From Acidovorax soli (GTDB lineage: Bacteria; Pseudomonadota; Gammaproteobacteria; Burkholderiales; Burkholderiaceae_C), in assembly GCF_014207955.1 (NCBI RefSeq), contig NZ_JACHLK010000008.1:248001-312000 (forward strand): 64,000 nucleotides of DNA, written 5' to 3'. A program made the translations under genes and the position numbers. The notes beneath the pieces were generated by a model. It had not been told where the DNA came from, did no database searches, and saw only the letters and a program-made list of their open reading frames with translations. Position 1 is the first letter of the stretch. The number at the start of each line of letters is the position of its first letter. Shown here piece by piece: positions 17,499-25,774 of the stretch.

Positions 17499-17828
17499 TC
17501 AGTCCACGATGAACAGCGTGGCGCCCCTGGGCGCGGTCGAGCGGTGCGCCTCGGCATTGTCCGCCACCTGGTAGCTCATGCCGGGCGTGAGGGTGAACTG
17601 CCGGCCATCCTCCAGTTCGGTGTGCAGCTCGCCCGCCAGGCACAGCAGCACATGGCCCTTGCGGCACCAGTGGTCGGACACATAGCCCGGGGTGTACTCG
17701 ACCTTGCGCACACGCAGGTCGCCGTACTGCAGCGTCTGCCAGAAGGCCTGGCCGGCCTGGGCGCTCTTTTCCACGCGCTCGACCGTGCTCCAGTCGGTGG
17801 CGGCGAAGGGGATGTTGTTCATCTGCAT
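17499..17828 (-). CDS. DHCW-motif cupin fold protein
   Basis: A 109-residue cupin of the small family named for a conserved Asp-His-Cys-Trp region; here the sequence reads SDHWCRKGHVLLCLAGEL (about 50-67). The second cupin motif, LTPGMSYQVADNAEAHRS, follows at about 79-96. The metal ligands would be the His and Cys residues of the first motif. Function unknown. The RidA gene ends 6 bases upstream and the next cupin starts 20 bases downstream. Confidence 0.8.
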   Translation of the reverse strand: MQMNNIPFAATDWSTVERVEKSAQAGQAFWQTLQYGDLRVRKVEYTPGYVSDHWCRKGHVLLCLAGELHTELEDGRQFTLTPGMSYQVADNAEAHRSTAPRGATLFIVD

Positions 17829-17834
17829 GGCGTA

Positions 17835-18296
17835 TCAGTCTTTCACGCGCACGATGGCCTCGATCTCCACCGCAAAGCCGCGCGGCAGCGAGCCCACGCC
17901 CACGGCGGAGCGCGCATGGCGGCCGGCCTCGCCGAACACCTCGACCAGCAGGTCCGAGCAGCCGTTGACCACCTCGGTGTGCTGCATGAAATCGGGCGTG
18001 GCGTTCACCATGCCCAGCACCTTGACCACCCGCTGCACGCGGGACAGGTCTCCGAGGGCCTGCTGCATGGTGGCGATCAGGTGCAGGCCCACCTCGCGGG
18101 CATGCCCGCGCGCCTGGGCGGCGCTGATCTCGCGCCCCACCTTGGGCACGCTGTCCATGTCCTCGCGCAGGGGCGATCCCTTGCCCGACAGGTACAGGGT
18201 GTGGCCATCGAGCACCCAGGCGTCGAAGTTGCCGCGGGGTGTCGTGACGGTGGGCAGGGCCAGGCCCAAGGCGGCCAGGCGTTGTTCGGGGCTCAT
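17835..18296 (-). CDS. RidA family protein (enamine/imine deaminase-like)
   Basis: A 153-residue RidA/YjgF-type protein, a family that forms trimers and hydrolyses reactive enamines or imines released by PLP enzymes. Seen: LYLSGKGSPLREDM near the N-terminus, QQALGDLSRVQRVVKVLGMV in the middle and ARSAVGVGSLPRGFAVEIEAI at the end, where the Arg conserved in active RidA members would be in the ARSAVGVG block (about 130). It overlaps the DMT transporter start by 4 bases. Its presence with a dehydratase and an aminotransferase gives it a clear housekeeping purpose within the operon. Confidence 0.87.
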   Translation of the reverse strand: MSPEQRLAALGLALPTVTTPRGNFDAWVLDGHTLYLSGKGSPLREDMDSVPKVGREISAAQARGHAREVGLHLIATMQQALGDLSRVQRVVKVLGMVNATPDFMQHTEVVNGCSDLLVEVFGEAGRHARSAVGVGSLPRGFAVEIEAIVRVKD

Positions 18297-19207
18297 GCAG
18301 GGCTTCCTTGGTGGATCGGCATCTTCTTGCCCACGAACACCGTGGCGATCACGGCGAGCGCAAAGGCCGCGGTGGCCAGGTCCAGGCGCTCGCCCACCAG
18401 CGGCACGGCGAACAGCAGGCTCAAAAAGGGCTGGATCAGCTGGATCTGGCTGACCCGCACGGCACCCAGCGCCAGGGCGCGGTACCAGGCGAAAAAGCCG
18501 ATCCACATCGAGAACAGGGCCACATAGGCGAAGCCGAGCCAGGCCATGGGGCCGATGGCCGCGGGCGTGGCCGGCGCGAACCACCAGGTCACGGGCAGCG
18601 TGAGGGGCAGGCTGCAGGCCAGCACCCAGCAGATCACCTGCTCGGCACCCAGGCTGGGCGTGAGCCGCGCACCGCCGATGTAGCCCAGGGCGCCGGTGGT
18701 CATGGCCACGATGAGGTAGAGGTTGGCCGCACCCAGGTAGAAGCCGCCCGCGCGCCAGGCCATGAAGGCCAGCACCAGGCCGCTGCCCAGCACGGCGCAG
18801 GCCCAGAAGCCGGCCGAGGGGCGTTGCCGGTACCACAGGGCGCCGAGCACGGCGGTGGACAGGGGCAGCAGGGCGGTGACCACGGCACCATGGGTGCTCG
18901 GCACATAGCGCAGGGCCAGCGCCAGGAACAGGGGGAAGCCGACAATCACGCCGAAGGCCGTGACACCGAGCACCGGCCACTGCGAGCGCACGGGAATCCG
19001 CAGGCGCCCTTGGGCGTGCTGCCAGCCCAGGTAGGCCAGTGACAGCAGCCCGGCCACGGCCGCCCGGCCGAAGGTGACGAACCAGGGAGACAGCTGCGGC
19101 GCATCGGTGGAGCCGACCGCCAGGCGCGTCATCGGCAAGGTGGCGGCAAACAGCGTGACGCCCACCAGGCCCCAGACCAGGGCTTCGCGTTCCTGGCCGC
19201 GGTTCAT
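18293..19207 (-). CDS. DMT family transporter (EamA domains)
   Basis: A 304-residue inner-membrane protein with about ten hydrophobic helices arranged as two EamA repeats; the second repeat begins near WLGFAYVALFSMWIGFFAWY. The end, VIATVFVGKKMPIH, is typical of drug/metabolite transporters. The family mostly exports amino acids or other metabolites. It overlaps the LysE gene upstream by 4 bases and RidA downstream by 4 bases, so translation is probably coupled in all three. Confidence 0.88.
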   Translation of the reverse strand: MNRGQEREALVWGLVGVTLFAATLPMTRLAVGSTDAPQLSPWFVTFGRAAVAGLLSLAYLGWQHAQGRLRIPVRSQWPVLGVTAFGVIVGFPLFLALALRYVPSTHGAVVTALLPLSTAVLGALWYRQRPSAGFWACAVLGSGLVLAFMAWRAGGFYLGAANLYLIVAMTTGALGYIGGARLTPSLGAEQVICWVLACSLPLTLPVTWWFAPATPAAIGPMAWLGFAYVALFSMWIGFFAWYRALALGAVRVSQIQLIQPFLSLLFAVPLVGERLDLATAAFALAVIATVFVGKKMPIHQGSPA

Positions 19208-19818
19208 AGCGTGAGCATCCAGGCGGCCGTGGCCACCAGCACCAAGGCCAGCGCACGGTTGAACCACAGCAGGCGCGTGCCCTGGGCCAGCCACTGGCGC
19301 AGCAGCGAACCCACCAGGGCATAGACGAAATTGCTGGTGAACGCGAACACCATCATCACCACGCAAATGATGGCCAGGCGCTCGCCGGGATTGCTCGAAG
19401 GCTGGCCCGCGGCGTTCACCACCCAGCCCGCGCTGAGCGTGAGTGCCAGCATCCAGGCCTTGATGTTCACGAACTGCAGGCCCACGCCCTGCCAGAAGGT
19501 CACCGACAGGCGCGTGCTGTCCACCTGGGCCATCTGGCCCGCGCGGCTGAGCTTCCAGGCCAGCCACAGCATGTAGGCCACGCCCAGCAGGGTCACGGCC
19601 ATGCGCAGGGCCGGCACGCCCGTGATCAGCGCGCCCAGGCCCAGGCCGCTGACCAGCATCAGCAACGTCCAGCCCGTGGGCACGGCCACGCAGAAATTCA
19701 GCGCCCGGCGCAGCCCGAGGTTGGCCGCCAGGGCGGTGGACAGGGTCGTGTTGGGGCCCGGCGAAAAGCTCATCGCGGTGCAGAAGACCAGCAGGGCAGT
19801 GAGTTCGGCGGCGGTCAT
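19204..19818 (-). CDS. LysE/RhtB family amino-acid exporter, first gene of the operon
   Basis: A 204-residue membrane exporter with about six helices and the signature FSPGPNTTLSTALAANLG at 18-35, then GVGLQFVNIKAWMLALTLSAG in the middle. It is the promoter-proximal gene of the minus-strand run and is divergent from the MocR-type regulator with 138 bases between. MocR regulators commonly control the divergent neighbour, so expression of this exporter and the genes behind it is likely under that regulator. Confidence 0.9.
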   Translation of the reverse strand: MTAAELTALLVFCTAMSFSPGPNTTLSTALAANLGLRRALNFCVAVPTGWTLLMLVSGLGLGALITGVPALRMAVTLLGVAYMLWLAWKLSRAGQMAQVDSTRLSVTFWQGVGLQFVNIKAWMLALTLSAGWVVNAAGQPSSNPGERLAIICVVMMVFAFTSNFVYALVGSLLRQWLAQGTRLLWFNRALALVLVATAAWMLTL

Positions 19819-19878
19819 GGGGCGGGCTCGGGATTCGTGGGCTTGTCAGCGTCTGGCCTTCACTGTAATCTTGAGCGC

Positions 19879-19942
19879 CAGTACACGACCAGTACAGTAC
19901 AGCAGGTCAGTTGGTCATCTGTATTGGCCGCCTTGGCAGTAC
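19879..19942. promoter_or_regulatory. CAGTAC direct repeats, probable MocR operator
   Basis: CAGTAC occurs at 19879-19884, 19890-19895, 19895-19900 and 19937-19942, all on the same strand, within the 138-base gap between the LysE exporter and the MocR-like regulator. MocR proteins such as GabR and PdxR usually bind spaced direct repeats in such gaps, so these are the best candidates for binding sites. The spacings are 11, 5 and 42 bases. Confidence 0.5.
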
Positions 19943-19956
19943 ACCGGATTTCGCCC

Positions 19957-21423
19957 ATGTTGATGAAGACCCCCACCCAGTCGCTCACCGAGCAGCTCTC
20001 GGTCCGTTTTGGCGAACGCATCCGCAACCGCCTGCTGGCGCCCGGGGCGCGCCTGCCCTCGGTGCGCCAGTGCGCGCTGCAGCATGGTGTCAGCCCCTCC
20101 ACCGTCGTGGCGGCGTATGACCAGCTGCTGGCGCAGGGGCTGGTCGAGGCGCGCAAGAACCGCGGCTTTTTCGTGCGCGAAGTGGCCCCCGTGGGGGCCG
20201 AGGCCGTGAAGGCCGGAGAGGCCGCGGCGATGGAGGTGGCGGCCGGCAACTGGACCACGGCCCACTGGTTCGCCGCGCGCGGGGCGGCGCGCGGCTCGCC
20301 GCCGGTGAATGCCACGGCGCTGATCCGGGGCATGTTCCACAAGATCAGCGACAAGCCCCAGCCCGGCATGGGCGTGCTGCCGCCGCAGTGGCTGGAGTCG
20401 ACCTTCATGCCCGCCGCTGTGCGCAAGGTCACGAGCACCCGCGCGCTGCAGGAATACTCGCTGCAGTACGGCGAGCCGCTGGGCGATGGCGCACTGCGCC
20501 GCCTGCTGGTCAAGAAGCTGGCCAGCCTGAACGTGCACACGGGGCCCGAGAACATCCTGACCACCGTCGGGGCCACGCATGCCCTGGACATCGTGAGCCG
20601 CACCCTGCTGCGCCCGGGCGATCCGGTGATGGTGGAGGAGCCTGGCTGGGCCGTGGAGTTCGCGCGCCTGTCGGCCCTGGGCATGCACATCCTGCCCGTG
20701 CCGCGGCGCGCCGACGGTCCCGACCTGGAGGTGATGGCGCGCTACTGCGAGGTGCACAAGCCCAAGCTCTACGTGAGCGTGAGCGTGTTCCACAACCCCA
20801 CGGGCTACTGCCTGTCGCCGGGCAGTGCGCACCGCATCCTGCAACTGGCCAACCAGCACAACTTCCACATCGTCGAGGACGATACCTACAGCCACATCGC
20901 GCCGGAACACGCCACGCGGCTCACGGCACTCGACGGCCTGCAGCGCACCATCTACGTGAGCGGCTTTGCCAAGATCCTCGCGCCCAACTGGCGCATCGGC
21001 TTCCTGGCCGCACCGCAGGGCCTGGTCGAGCAACTGCTCGACACCAAGCTGCTGGCCACACTGACCACGCCCGCCCTGCTCGAAAAAGCGCTGGCGCTGT
21101 GCATCGAGCAGGGCCAGCTGCGCCGGCATGCCGAGCGCATCCGCACCCGGCTCGATGCGGCGCGGGCGCGCAGCGTCAAGCTCGCGCTCAGCGCGGGTTG
21201 TACCTTCGCGGCCGACCCGGTGGGCCTGTTCGGCTGGGTGGACACGGGCGTGGACACCGATGCGCTGTCGCAGCGCATGCTCGACGAAGGCTACCTGCTG
21301 GCACCGGGTGCGCTGTTCCATGCCGAACGCAAGCCCAGCACGCTGATGCGCATCAATTTCGCGACCACGCAGGATGCCACCTTCTGGCGCACCTTCGAGC
21401 GCATCGTCAAACAAAGCCGCTGA
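19957..21423 (+). CDS. MocR-type transcriptional regulator (GntR HTH plus aminotransferase domain)
   Basis: A 488-residue regulator. A GntR winged-helix domain occupies about residues 8-75 (ARLPSVRQCALQHGVSPSTV, then GLVEARKNRGFFV), a linker follows, and an aminotransferase-like domain covers about 120-488 with PLP lysine K339 in SGFAKILAPNWRIGF and FHNPTGYCLSPG about 278-289. MocR proteins sense an amino compound through PLP and switch a divergent promoter. Start at 19957, with another ATG six bases later. CAGTAC repeats upstream fit a control site. Confidence 0.92.
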   Translation: MLMKTPTQSLTEQLSVRFGERIRNRLLAPGARLPSVRQCALQHGVSPSTVVAAYDQLLAQGLVEARKNRGFFVREVAPVGAEAVKAGEAAAMEVAAGNWTTAHWFAARGAARGSPPVNATALIRGMFHKISDKPQPGMGVLPPQWLESTFMPAAVRKVTSTRALQEYSLQYGEPLGDGALRRLLVKKLASLNVHTGPENILTTVGATHALDIVSRTLLRPGDPVMVEEPGWAVEFARLSALGMHILPVPRRADGPDLEVMARYCEVHKPKLYVSVSVFHNPTGYCLSPGSAHRILQLANQHNFHIVEDDTYSHIAPEHATRLTALDGLQRTIYVSGFAKILAPNWRIGFLAAPQGLVEQLLDTKLLATLTTPALLEKALALCIEQGQLRRHAERIRTRLDAARARSVKLALSAGCTFAADPVGLFGWVDTGVDTDALSQRMLDEGYLLAPGALFHAERKPSTLMRINFATTQDATFWRTFERIVKQSR

Positions 21424-21425
21424 GC

Positions 21426-21453
21426 TTCCGATGGCATCGCGCCTGCCTACAAT
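21426..21453 (+). promoter_or_regulatory. Candidate sigma-70 promoter of the cardiolipin synthase gene
   Basis: TTCCGA at 21426-21431 and TACAAT at 21448-21453 are 16 bases apart, just after the stop of the MocR gene and 30 bases before the cls start codon. The -10 hexamer is good, the -35 weak. Confidence 0.45.
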
Positions 21454-21483
21454 CGCCCCCTGATCCCACAACCGCAAGGAACC

Positions 21484-22983
21484 ATGGACGTACAAGGGCG
21501 CTGGGCCGCAATGACCGAGGGCCTGCAGTCCCTGGTGCAGTTCTTTCCCGGTGGGCACGAGGGCCTGCTGGCGGCGGTCTCCGTCACCTGGAGCCTGTAC
21601 ATCGCTGTGCTGGCGGTGTGGATCGTGCTGCAAAAGCGCCCCCCGGTGTCCACGCTCAGCTGGATCCTGTCGATGGCGCTGCTGCCCTTCGTGGGCTATG
21701 TCATCTACTATTTCTTCGGCCCCCAGCGCCTGCGCAAACAGCGCTTGAAGCGCATGCGCAGCCAGTCGGCGCTGTATGCCCATGCCGATTTCGCCAGCCT
21801 GCGGGAGACGGCGGCCGCAGCGCCCGAGGCCTTGCGCCAGCTGGTGCTGCTGGGAGAGGCCAGTTGCGACCTGCGCGTCTCCACCGCGGCGCGGGTGGAC
21901 CTGCTGGTCGACGGGGCTGAGACCTTCGATGCGATCTTCGACGCCATCCGTGCGGCGCGCCACCATGTGCACCTGGAGTACTACATCTACGAGCCCGATG
22001 GCATCGGCACGGCCCTGCGCGACCTGCTGGTGGCCAAGGCGCGCGAGGGCGTGATCGTGCGGCTGCTGGTCGATGCCCTGGGCTCCAAGCGGCTGGGCCG
22101 GCGGTTTCTCGCGCCGCTGCTCGATGCGGGCGGGCAGGTGGCGTTCTTCCATGCCTCGCGCATCGGCCGGCGCGTGCGCCCCGTGATCAACTTCCGCACC
22201 CACCGCAAGATCGTGGTCTGCGACGGTGTTATCGGGTTCACCGGCGGCATCAACATCACCGACGAAGAGGACCCGCGCGCGCGGCGCGATGCCTACCACG
22301 ATGTGCACCTGCGCATCGAGGGCGGGGCCGTGCGCCTGCTGCAGATGACCTTCATGGAGGACTGGGTCTACACCACGGGCGAAGGCCCGGCGGCCGTGGC
22401 GCGCGAAAGCCGCCACCTGCTGCCCGCCACCGAACCGGGCGACCACCCGGTGCAGATCCTCACCTCGGGGCCGGACAATGCCAACGAGGCCATCCACCGC
22501 ATGTACGTGGCCGCCATCCACATGGCCACCGAGCGGGTGTGGCTCACCACGCCCTACTTCGTGCCGGGGGAGCCTGCGCTCATGGCGCTGACCAGCGCCG
22601 CACTGCGCGGGGTGGACGTGCGCCTGATCGTGCCCCGGCGCAGCGACTCCTTCGTGGTCAGCGCAGCCGCGCGCTCCTACTTCGACGAGCTGATCGCGGC
22701 CGGCGTCAAGGTCTGGGAGTACACGGCCGGCATGCTGCATTCCAAGACCATGCTGGTGGACGGCGACTGTGCCTTCATCGGCACGGCCAATTTCGACAAC
22801 CGCAGCTTCCGGCTCAACTTCGAGGTCTGCGCCGTGGTCTACGGCCCGGCGTTGGCCCTGCCGCTGGCGCGCCAGTTCGAGGCGGACATGCGGCGTGCCC
22901 GGGCCGTGCCCACGCGCCGCCGCCAGGCCTTCCTGCCGCGCCTGGGCGATGCCACGGCGCGCCTGTTCTCTCCGTTGTTGTGA
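21484..22983 (+). CDS. cls: Cardiolipin synthase (phospholipase D superfamily)
   Basis: A 499-residue membrane enzyme that joins two phosphatidylglycerol molecules into cardiolipin. Two N-terminal membrane helices (about 27-50 and 57-78) are followed by two PLD domains, each with an HKD motif: H240-x-K242-x4-D247 in HRKIVVCD and H419-x-K421-x4-D426 in HSKTMLVD, with the usual downstream GGINI and GTANFDNRS. Both catalytic sites are intact. It stands alone after the regulator gene and is followed by the hairpin repeat at 23071. Confidence 0.93.
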   Translation: MDVQGRWAAMTEGLQSLVQFFPGGHEGLLAAVSVTWSLYIAVLAVWIVLQKRPPVSTLSWILSMALLPFVGYVIYYFFGPQRLRKQRLKRMRSQSALYAHADFASLRETAAAAPEALRQLVLLGEASCDLRVSTAARVDLLVDGAETFDAIFDAIRAARHHVHLEYYIYEPDGIGTALRDLLVAKAREGVIVRLLVDALGSKRLGRRFLAPLLDAGGQVAFFHASRIGRRVRPVINFRTHRKIVVCDGVIGFTGGINITDEEDPRARRDAYHDVHLRIEGGAVRLLQMTFMEDWVYTTGEGPAAVARESRHLLPATEPGDHPVQILTSGPDNANEAIHRMYVAAIHMATERVWLTTPYFVPGEPALMALTSAALRGVDVRLIVPRRSDSFVVSAAARSYFDELIAAGVKVWEYTAGMLHSKTMLVDGDCAFIGTANFDNRSFRLNFEVCAVVYGPALALPLARQFEADMRRARAVPTRRRQAFLPRLGDATARLFSPLL

Positions 22984-23070
22984 GGCCTTGTGGCCATGTG
23001 GCAGTGGCGACGGCATGCGCTGGAGCGCTTCGCTTTCACCCGCTGACCTGCGAAACTGGCACGCACAAGG

Positions 23071-23176
23071 CCAGTGACCGCCGCGCAAGGGCCGCCCCGC
23101 CGCGCTGGCGGTGTCCCCCTTCCCGAATGGCGCAGCCATTCGAGAGAAGGGGGAAGGCGCAAAGCGCCTCAGGGGG
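23071..23176. repeat. Hairpin-rich intergenic repeat, copy 1 (short form)
   Basis: First of three related elements, running from CCAGTG to CAGGGGG, in the convergent gap between cls and the HDOD gene. Shared blocks are CAAGGGCCGCCCCGCCGC and a GCGCCTCAGGGGG end. It has a central perfect hairpin CGAATGGC-gca-GCCATTCG (23124-23142) and a distal AGGCGC-aaa-GCGCCT. It lacks about 75 bases that copies 2 and 3 carry before the distal hairpin. Probably a bidirectional terminator or a REP-like mobile family. Confidence 0.8.
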
Positions 23177-23180
23177 ATGG

Positions 23181-24413
23181 TTATCGTTCCACCTCGAGGT
23201 CGGAGAGCACGCGCAGCAGGCCGCGGTTGACCTCTTCCAGGTCCATCTCGTGGGTTTCGCACAGGTGGCGGATGGCGCTTGCGTCCCCGGTCTCCAGAGC
23301 GCAGGCCATCTGCAGGCTGGGGGCGTAGGGTCCGGTCTGCAGCACGGTGGCGTCGTAGATGCGCTCGGACAGCGGGATGCGCCTGAGGATGTTGGCCAGG
23401 GGCTCCTGCATCAGCTCGTCGATCTGCGAGAGCAGGCCGCACAGGTAGATCTCGCGGCGCAGCTCGTTCTCGATGCCGGCATCGAGCAATTGGGTCATGA
23501 GCGTGGCGCGCAGCACCATGGATTCGCGCACGGGCTGCATGTTGGGATCGGTGTTGGAGTGGGGCAACTGGTCCGACAGCCAGCGGTTGATGGAGCCATA
23601 GCCCATCATCACCAGCCCGCGGCGCAGAGAGTCGATGCCGGTGCGCAGGCCCAGCGAAGCGGAGTTGGTGTAGACCATGAAGCGGTAGGCCAGGAGCGGG
23701 TCCTCGCCCATGATGTCCTCGAAGGTCTCGAGCGACTGCTCCGCGTCGATGGCCTTCTGCAGCTTGGCGATCACGGCGTGCGAGGGCTGCTGCGGCGTGT
23801 GGCGCATGCTGTAGAGCACGTCTTCCGTGGGCCAGCCGGCCAGGGCCAGGGCGTTGTGCTTGTCCAGGCAGTGCTCCATCAGGGCACGGCTGGGGATGTT
23901 CTCGTACATCTGCCCGGCCAGGATGGGGCTCACGGCGCGGGGCGGGGCCTTGGAGGCCGGGCTGCCCGGCCGGGGATTGGCCTGCAGTGCCGCGACGGCG
24001 TCCGCTGGCGTCAGGCTCAGCAGGCTGTTGTCAAAGCACTGGGCCACGGCGGGCTCGGGCAGCTGGCCGATGTCGCCACGCCAGACCAGCTTCAAGCCGC
24101 GCTGGTGTGCCGCCTTCACCAGGGTGTAGATGCCCGAGTCCTGCAGCCAGTCGCCGCGCACCTCGATCCACGGGGCGCCCCGGGGCGCATGCTCGAGCAT
24201 GTCGGCCAGCACCTGGTGGGTCTGGGGCGAGAGCAGCAGGGGTGGCGAACTTGCGGACCACAGCTCCTGCAGCGTGCGCAGCAGGTGGCCGGTCTCGACC
24301 ACGGCGGCGGGGGATTCGTTCTGGACGTAGAGCTGGATGGCAGCCAGCTTGCGGGCACGGTTCCACAGGGGGCGGTACCCCAGGATCAGGCTGCCGAGGA
24401 CGGATTGGACCAT
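23181..24413 (-). CDS. HDOD domain signalling protein with EAL-like N-terminus
   Basis: A 410-residue protein. The C-terminal half (about 195-400) is an HDOD domain, the catalytically degenerate relative of HD phosphohydrolases found in signalling proteins (blocks IMGEDPLLAYRFMVYTN, GLRTGIDSLRRGLVMMG). The N-terminal half resembles a worn EAL domain of the YuxH type, without a full set of catalytic residues that I can see. Such proteins influence motility or c-di-GMP signalling without enzyme activity. It lies 67 bases after flgL, so it could be the tail of the flg transcript. Confidence 0.8.
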   Translation of the reverse strand: MVQSVLGSLILGYRPLWNRARKLAAIQLYVQNESPAAVVETGHLLRTLQELWSASSPPLLLSPQTHQVLADMLEHAPRGAPWIEVRGDWLQDSGIYTLVKAAHQRGLKLVWRGDIGQLPEPAVAQCFDNSLLSLTPADAVAALQANPRPGSPASKAPPRAVSPILAGQMYENIPSRALMEHCLDKHNALALAGWPTEDVLYSMRHTPQQPSHAVIAKLQKAIDAEQSLETFEDIMGEDPLLAYRFMVYTNSASLGLRTGIDSLRRGLVMMGYGSINRWLSDQLPHSNTDPNMQPVRESMVLRATLMTQLLDAGIENELRREIYLCGLLSQIDELMQEPLANILRRIPLSERIYDATVLQTGPYAPSLQMACALETGDASAIRHLCETHEMDLEEVNRGLLRVLSDLEVER

Positions 24414-24480
24414 GGGCTCTCAGGCGTTGTCTCGTTGGGGGCCGGCCCCCGCCCGGGAGTGCGGCTCGGGGCAGGCCCGC

Positions 24481-25740
24481 TTAACTGATGAAATTGAACA
24501 GCGACAGCTTCTGCACCTGGGCATAGGACTTGAGTGCTGCCTCGTAGCCCACCTGCTGGTTCTGGAAGTCTGAAATGCCCTTGATCATATCCAGATCCTC
24601 GGCGCGCGAGCGGTCGCCCTCGAGCTGGATCGAGCGCTTGTCCTGGTCGCCCGTGATGCGGTCGGCGCGGTTGAGCAGCTCGCCTGCATAGCTGCGCATA
24701 TTGCTCAGGCGTTCGAGGCCGATGTCCACGTTGGTGAGGGCCTGGCCTACGGCCTGGGTGGCGGCATTGCTGTTGGCGGCGCCGCGGATGTCGCGGATCG
24801 CGCTGTCCAGGGTGCTGAACACGCTGGCCGTGGGCTGCAGGGTGATGGCATCGCCGTTGGCGGGGTTGCCCTTGATGTCGAAGGTCAGCCCCGGAACGCC
24901 GGTCACCGAGATGGTCACGGGTTTGTCGGTCGGGTAGTCGGGCACCACCACGGGGGCCGATACCGCACCGGTCGTGGTGTTGGTGATGGTGTAGGTCGCA
25001 GTGGTGGTGCCCGGGGTGGCTCCCGGGCCTACGGCACTGAAGGTGATGGAGTAGTTGTTGCCGGTCACCAGGCTCAGGTCCACCGGCTTGACGCCCGTGG
25101 TGGTCAGCTGCTGGTTGTTGTTGACCGTGGCCGGGTTCACCTGCACGTTGTAGGCCCCGTCGCGCTGGGGCTGGAACATGAAGGCGAACTCGCCGTCCAG
25201 GGTATTGGGGATCGATGTCCCGGTGCTGCCCGTCTGCCCGGGCTGCCCGTTGAACAGGTAGTCCGGCGACACGGATTGCGGGCCCAGGAAGGGCGCGAGT
25301 GCGCTGCCCAGCGCGCCCAGCAGCGGGATGCCGTTGGTGTCTTTGCGGTTGGCCACTTCCAGCAACTGTTCGCGCAGGCCTTGCAGTTGGTTGGCGATGG
25401 TGGCGCGGTCGTTGGGTGTGAGGGCCGGGCTGCCGGCGCTGACCATCAGTTCGCGGGCGCTCTGCACCAGCCCGATGGCATCGCCGAGCGAGGACTCGGC
25501 CTGGGCAATGGCATTGCGCTGGGTTTCCAGTGCACGCTGCTCGGTCTGGATGCGGGTCAGGCGCGTGAGCGCGCGCTCGGCCTGCGCGGCCGAGACCGGG
25601 TCGTCGCTGGCGCGCACGACACGCTTGCCCGAGGTCAGGTTTTCCTGCAGGTTGGACAGGTTGGTCTGGCGCGCGCCGAGGTTGCGCAGCGCGTTGTCGT
25701 ACATGTTGGCCGTGCCAAGGCGGTAGATGGTGTTGCTCAT
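24481..25740 (-). CDS. flgL: Flagellar hook-filament junction protein FlgL (HAP3)
   Basis: A 419-residue protein joining hook and filament. The flagellin-like N-terminus reads MSNTIYRLGTANMYDNALRN with LQENLTSGKRVVRASDDPV, and the C-terminus ends in KSYAQVQKLSLFNFIS, both typical. The centre is Thr/Val rich (about 190-300) and looks like an added beta domain. It follows flgK by 34 bases and is the last structural gene of the flg operon. Confidence 0.95.
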   Translation of the reverse strand: MSNTIYRLGTANMYDNALRNLGARQTNLSNLQENLTSGKRVVRASDDPVSAAQAERALTRLTRIQTEQRALETQRNAIAQAESSLGDAIGLVQSARELMVSAGSPALTPNDRATIANQLQGLREQLLEVANRKDTNGIPLLGALGSALAPFLGPQSVSPDYLFNGQPGQTGSTGTSIPNTLDGEFAFMFQPQRDGAYNVQVNPATVNNNQQLTTTGVKPVDLSLVTGNNYSITFSAVGPGATPGTTTATYTITNTTTGAVSAPVVVPDYPTDKPVTISVTGVPGLTFDIKGNPANGDAITLQPTASVFSTLDSAIRDIRGAANSNAATQAVGQALTNVDIGLERLSNMRSYAGELLNRADRITGDQDKRSIQLEGDRSRAEDLDMIKGISDFQNQQVGYEAALKSYAQVQKLSLFNFIS

Positions 25741-25774
25741 GTCGAACTCCTGGACCTGCTTTCAAGCGCCATCA

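Noticed and set aside
19915..23442. A 1175-codon open frame on the minus strand
   Set aside because: It lies opposite the MocR regulator and cls, both with clear motifs, and is compositionally an antisense shadow.
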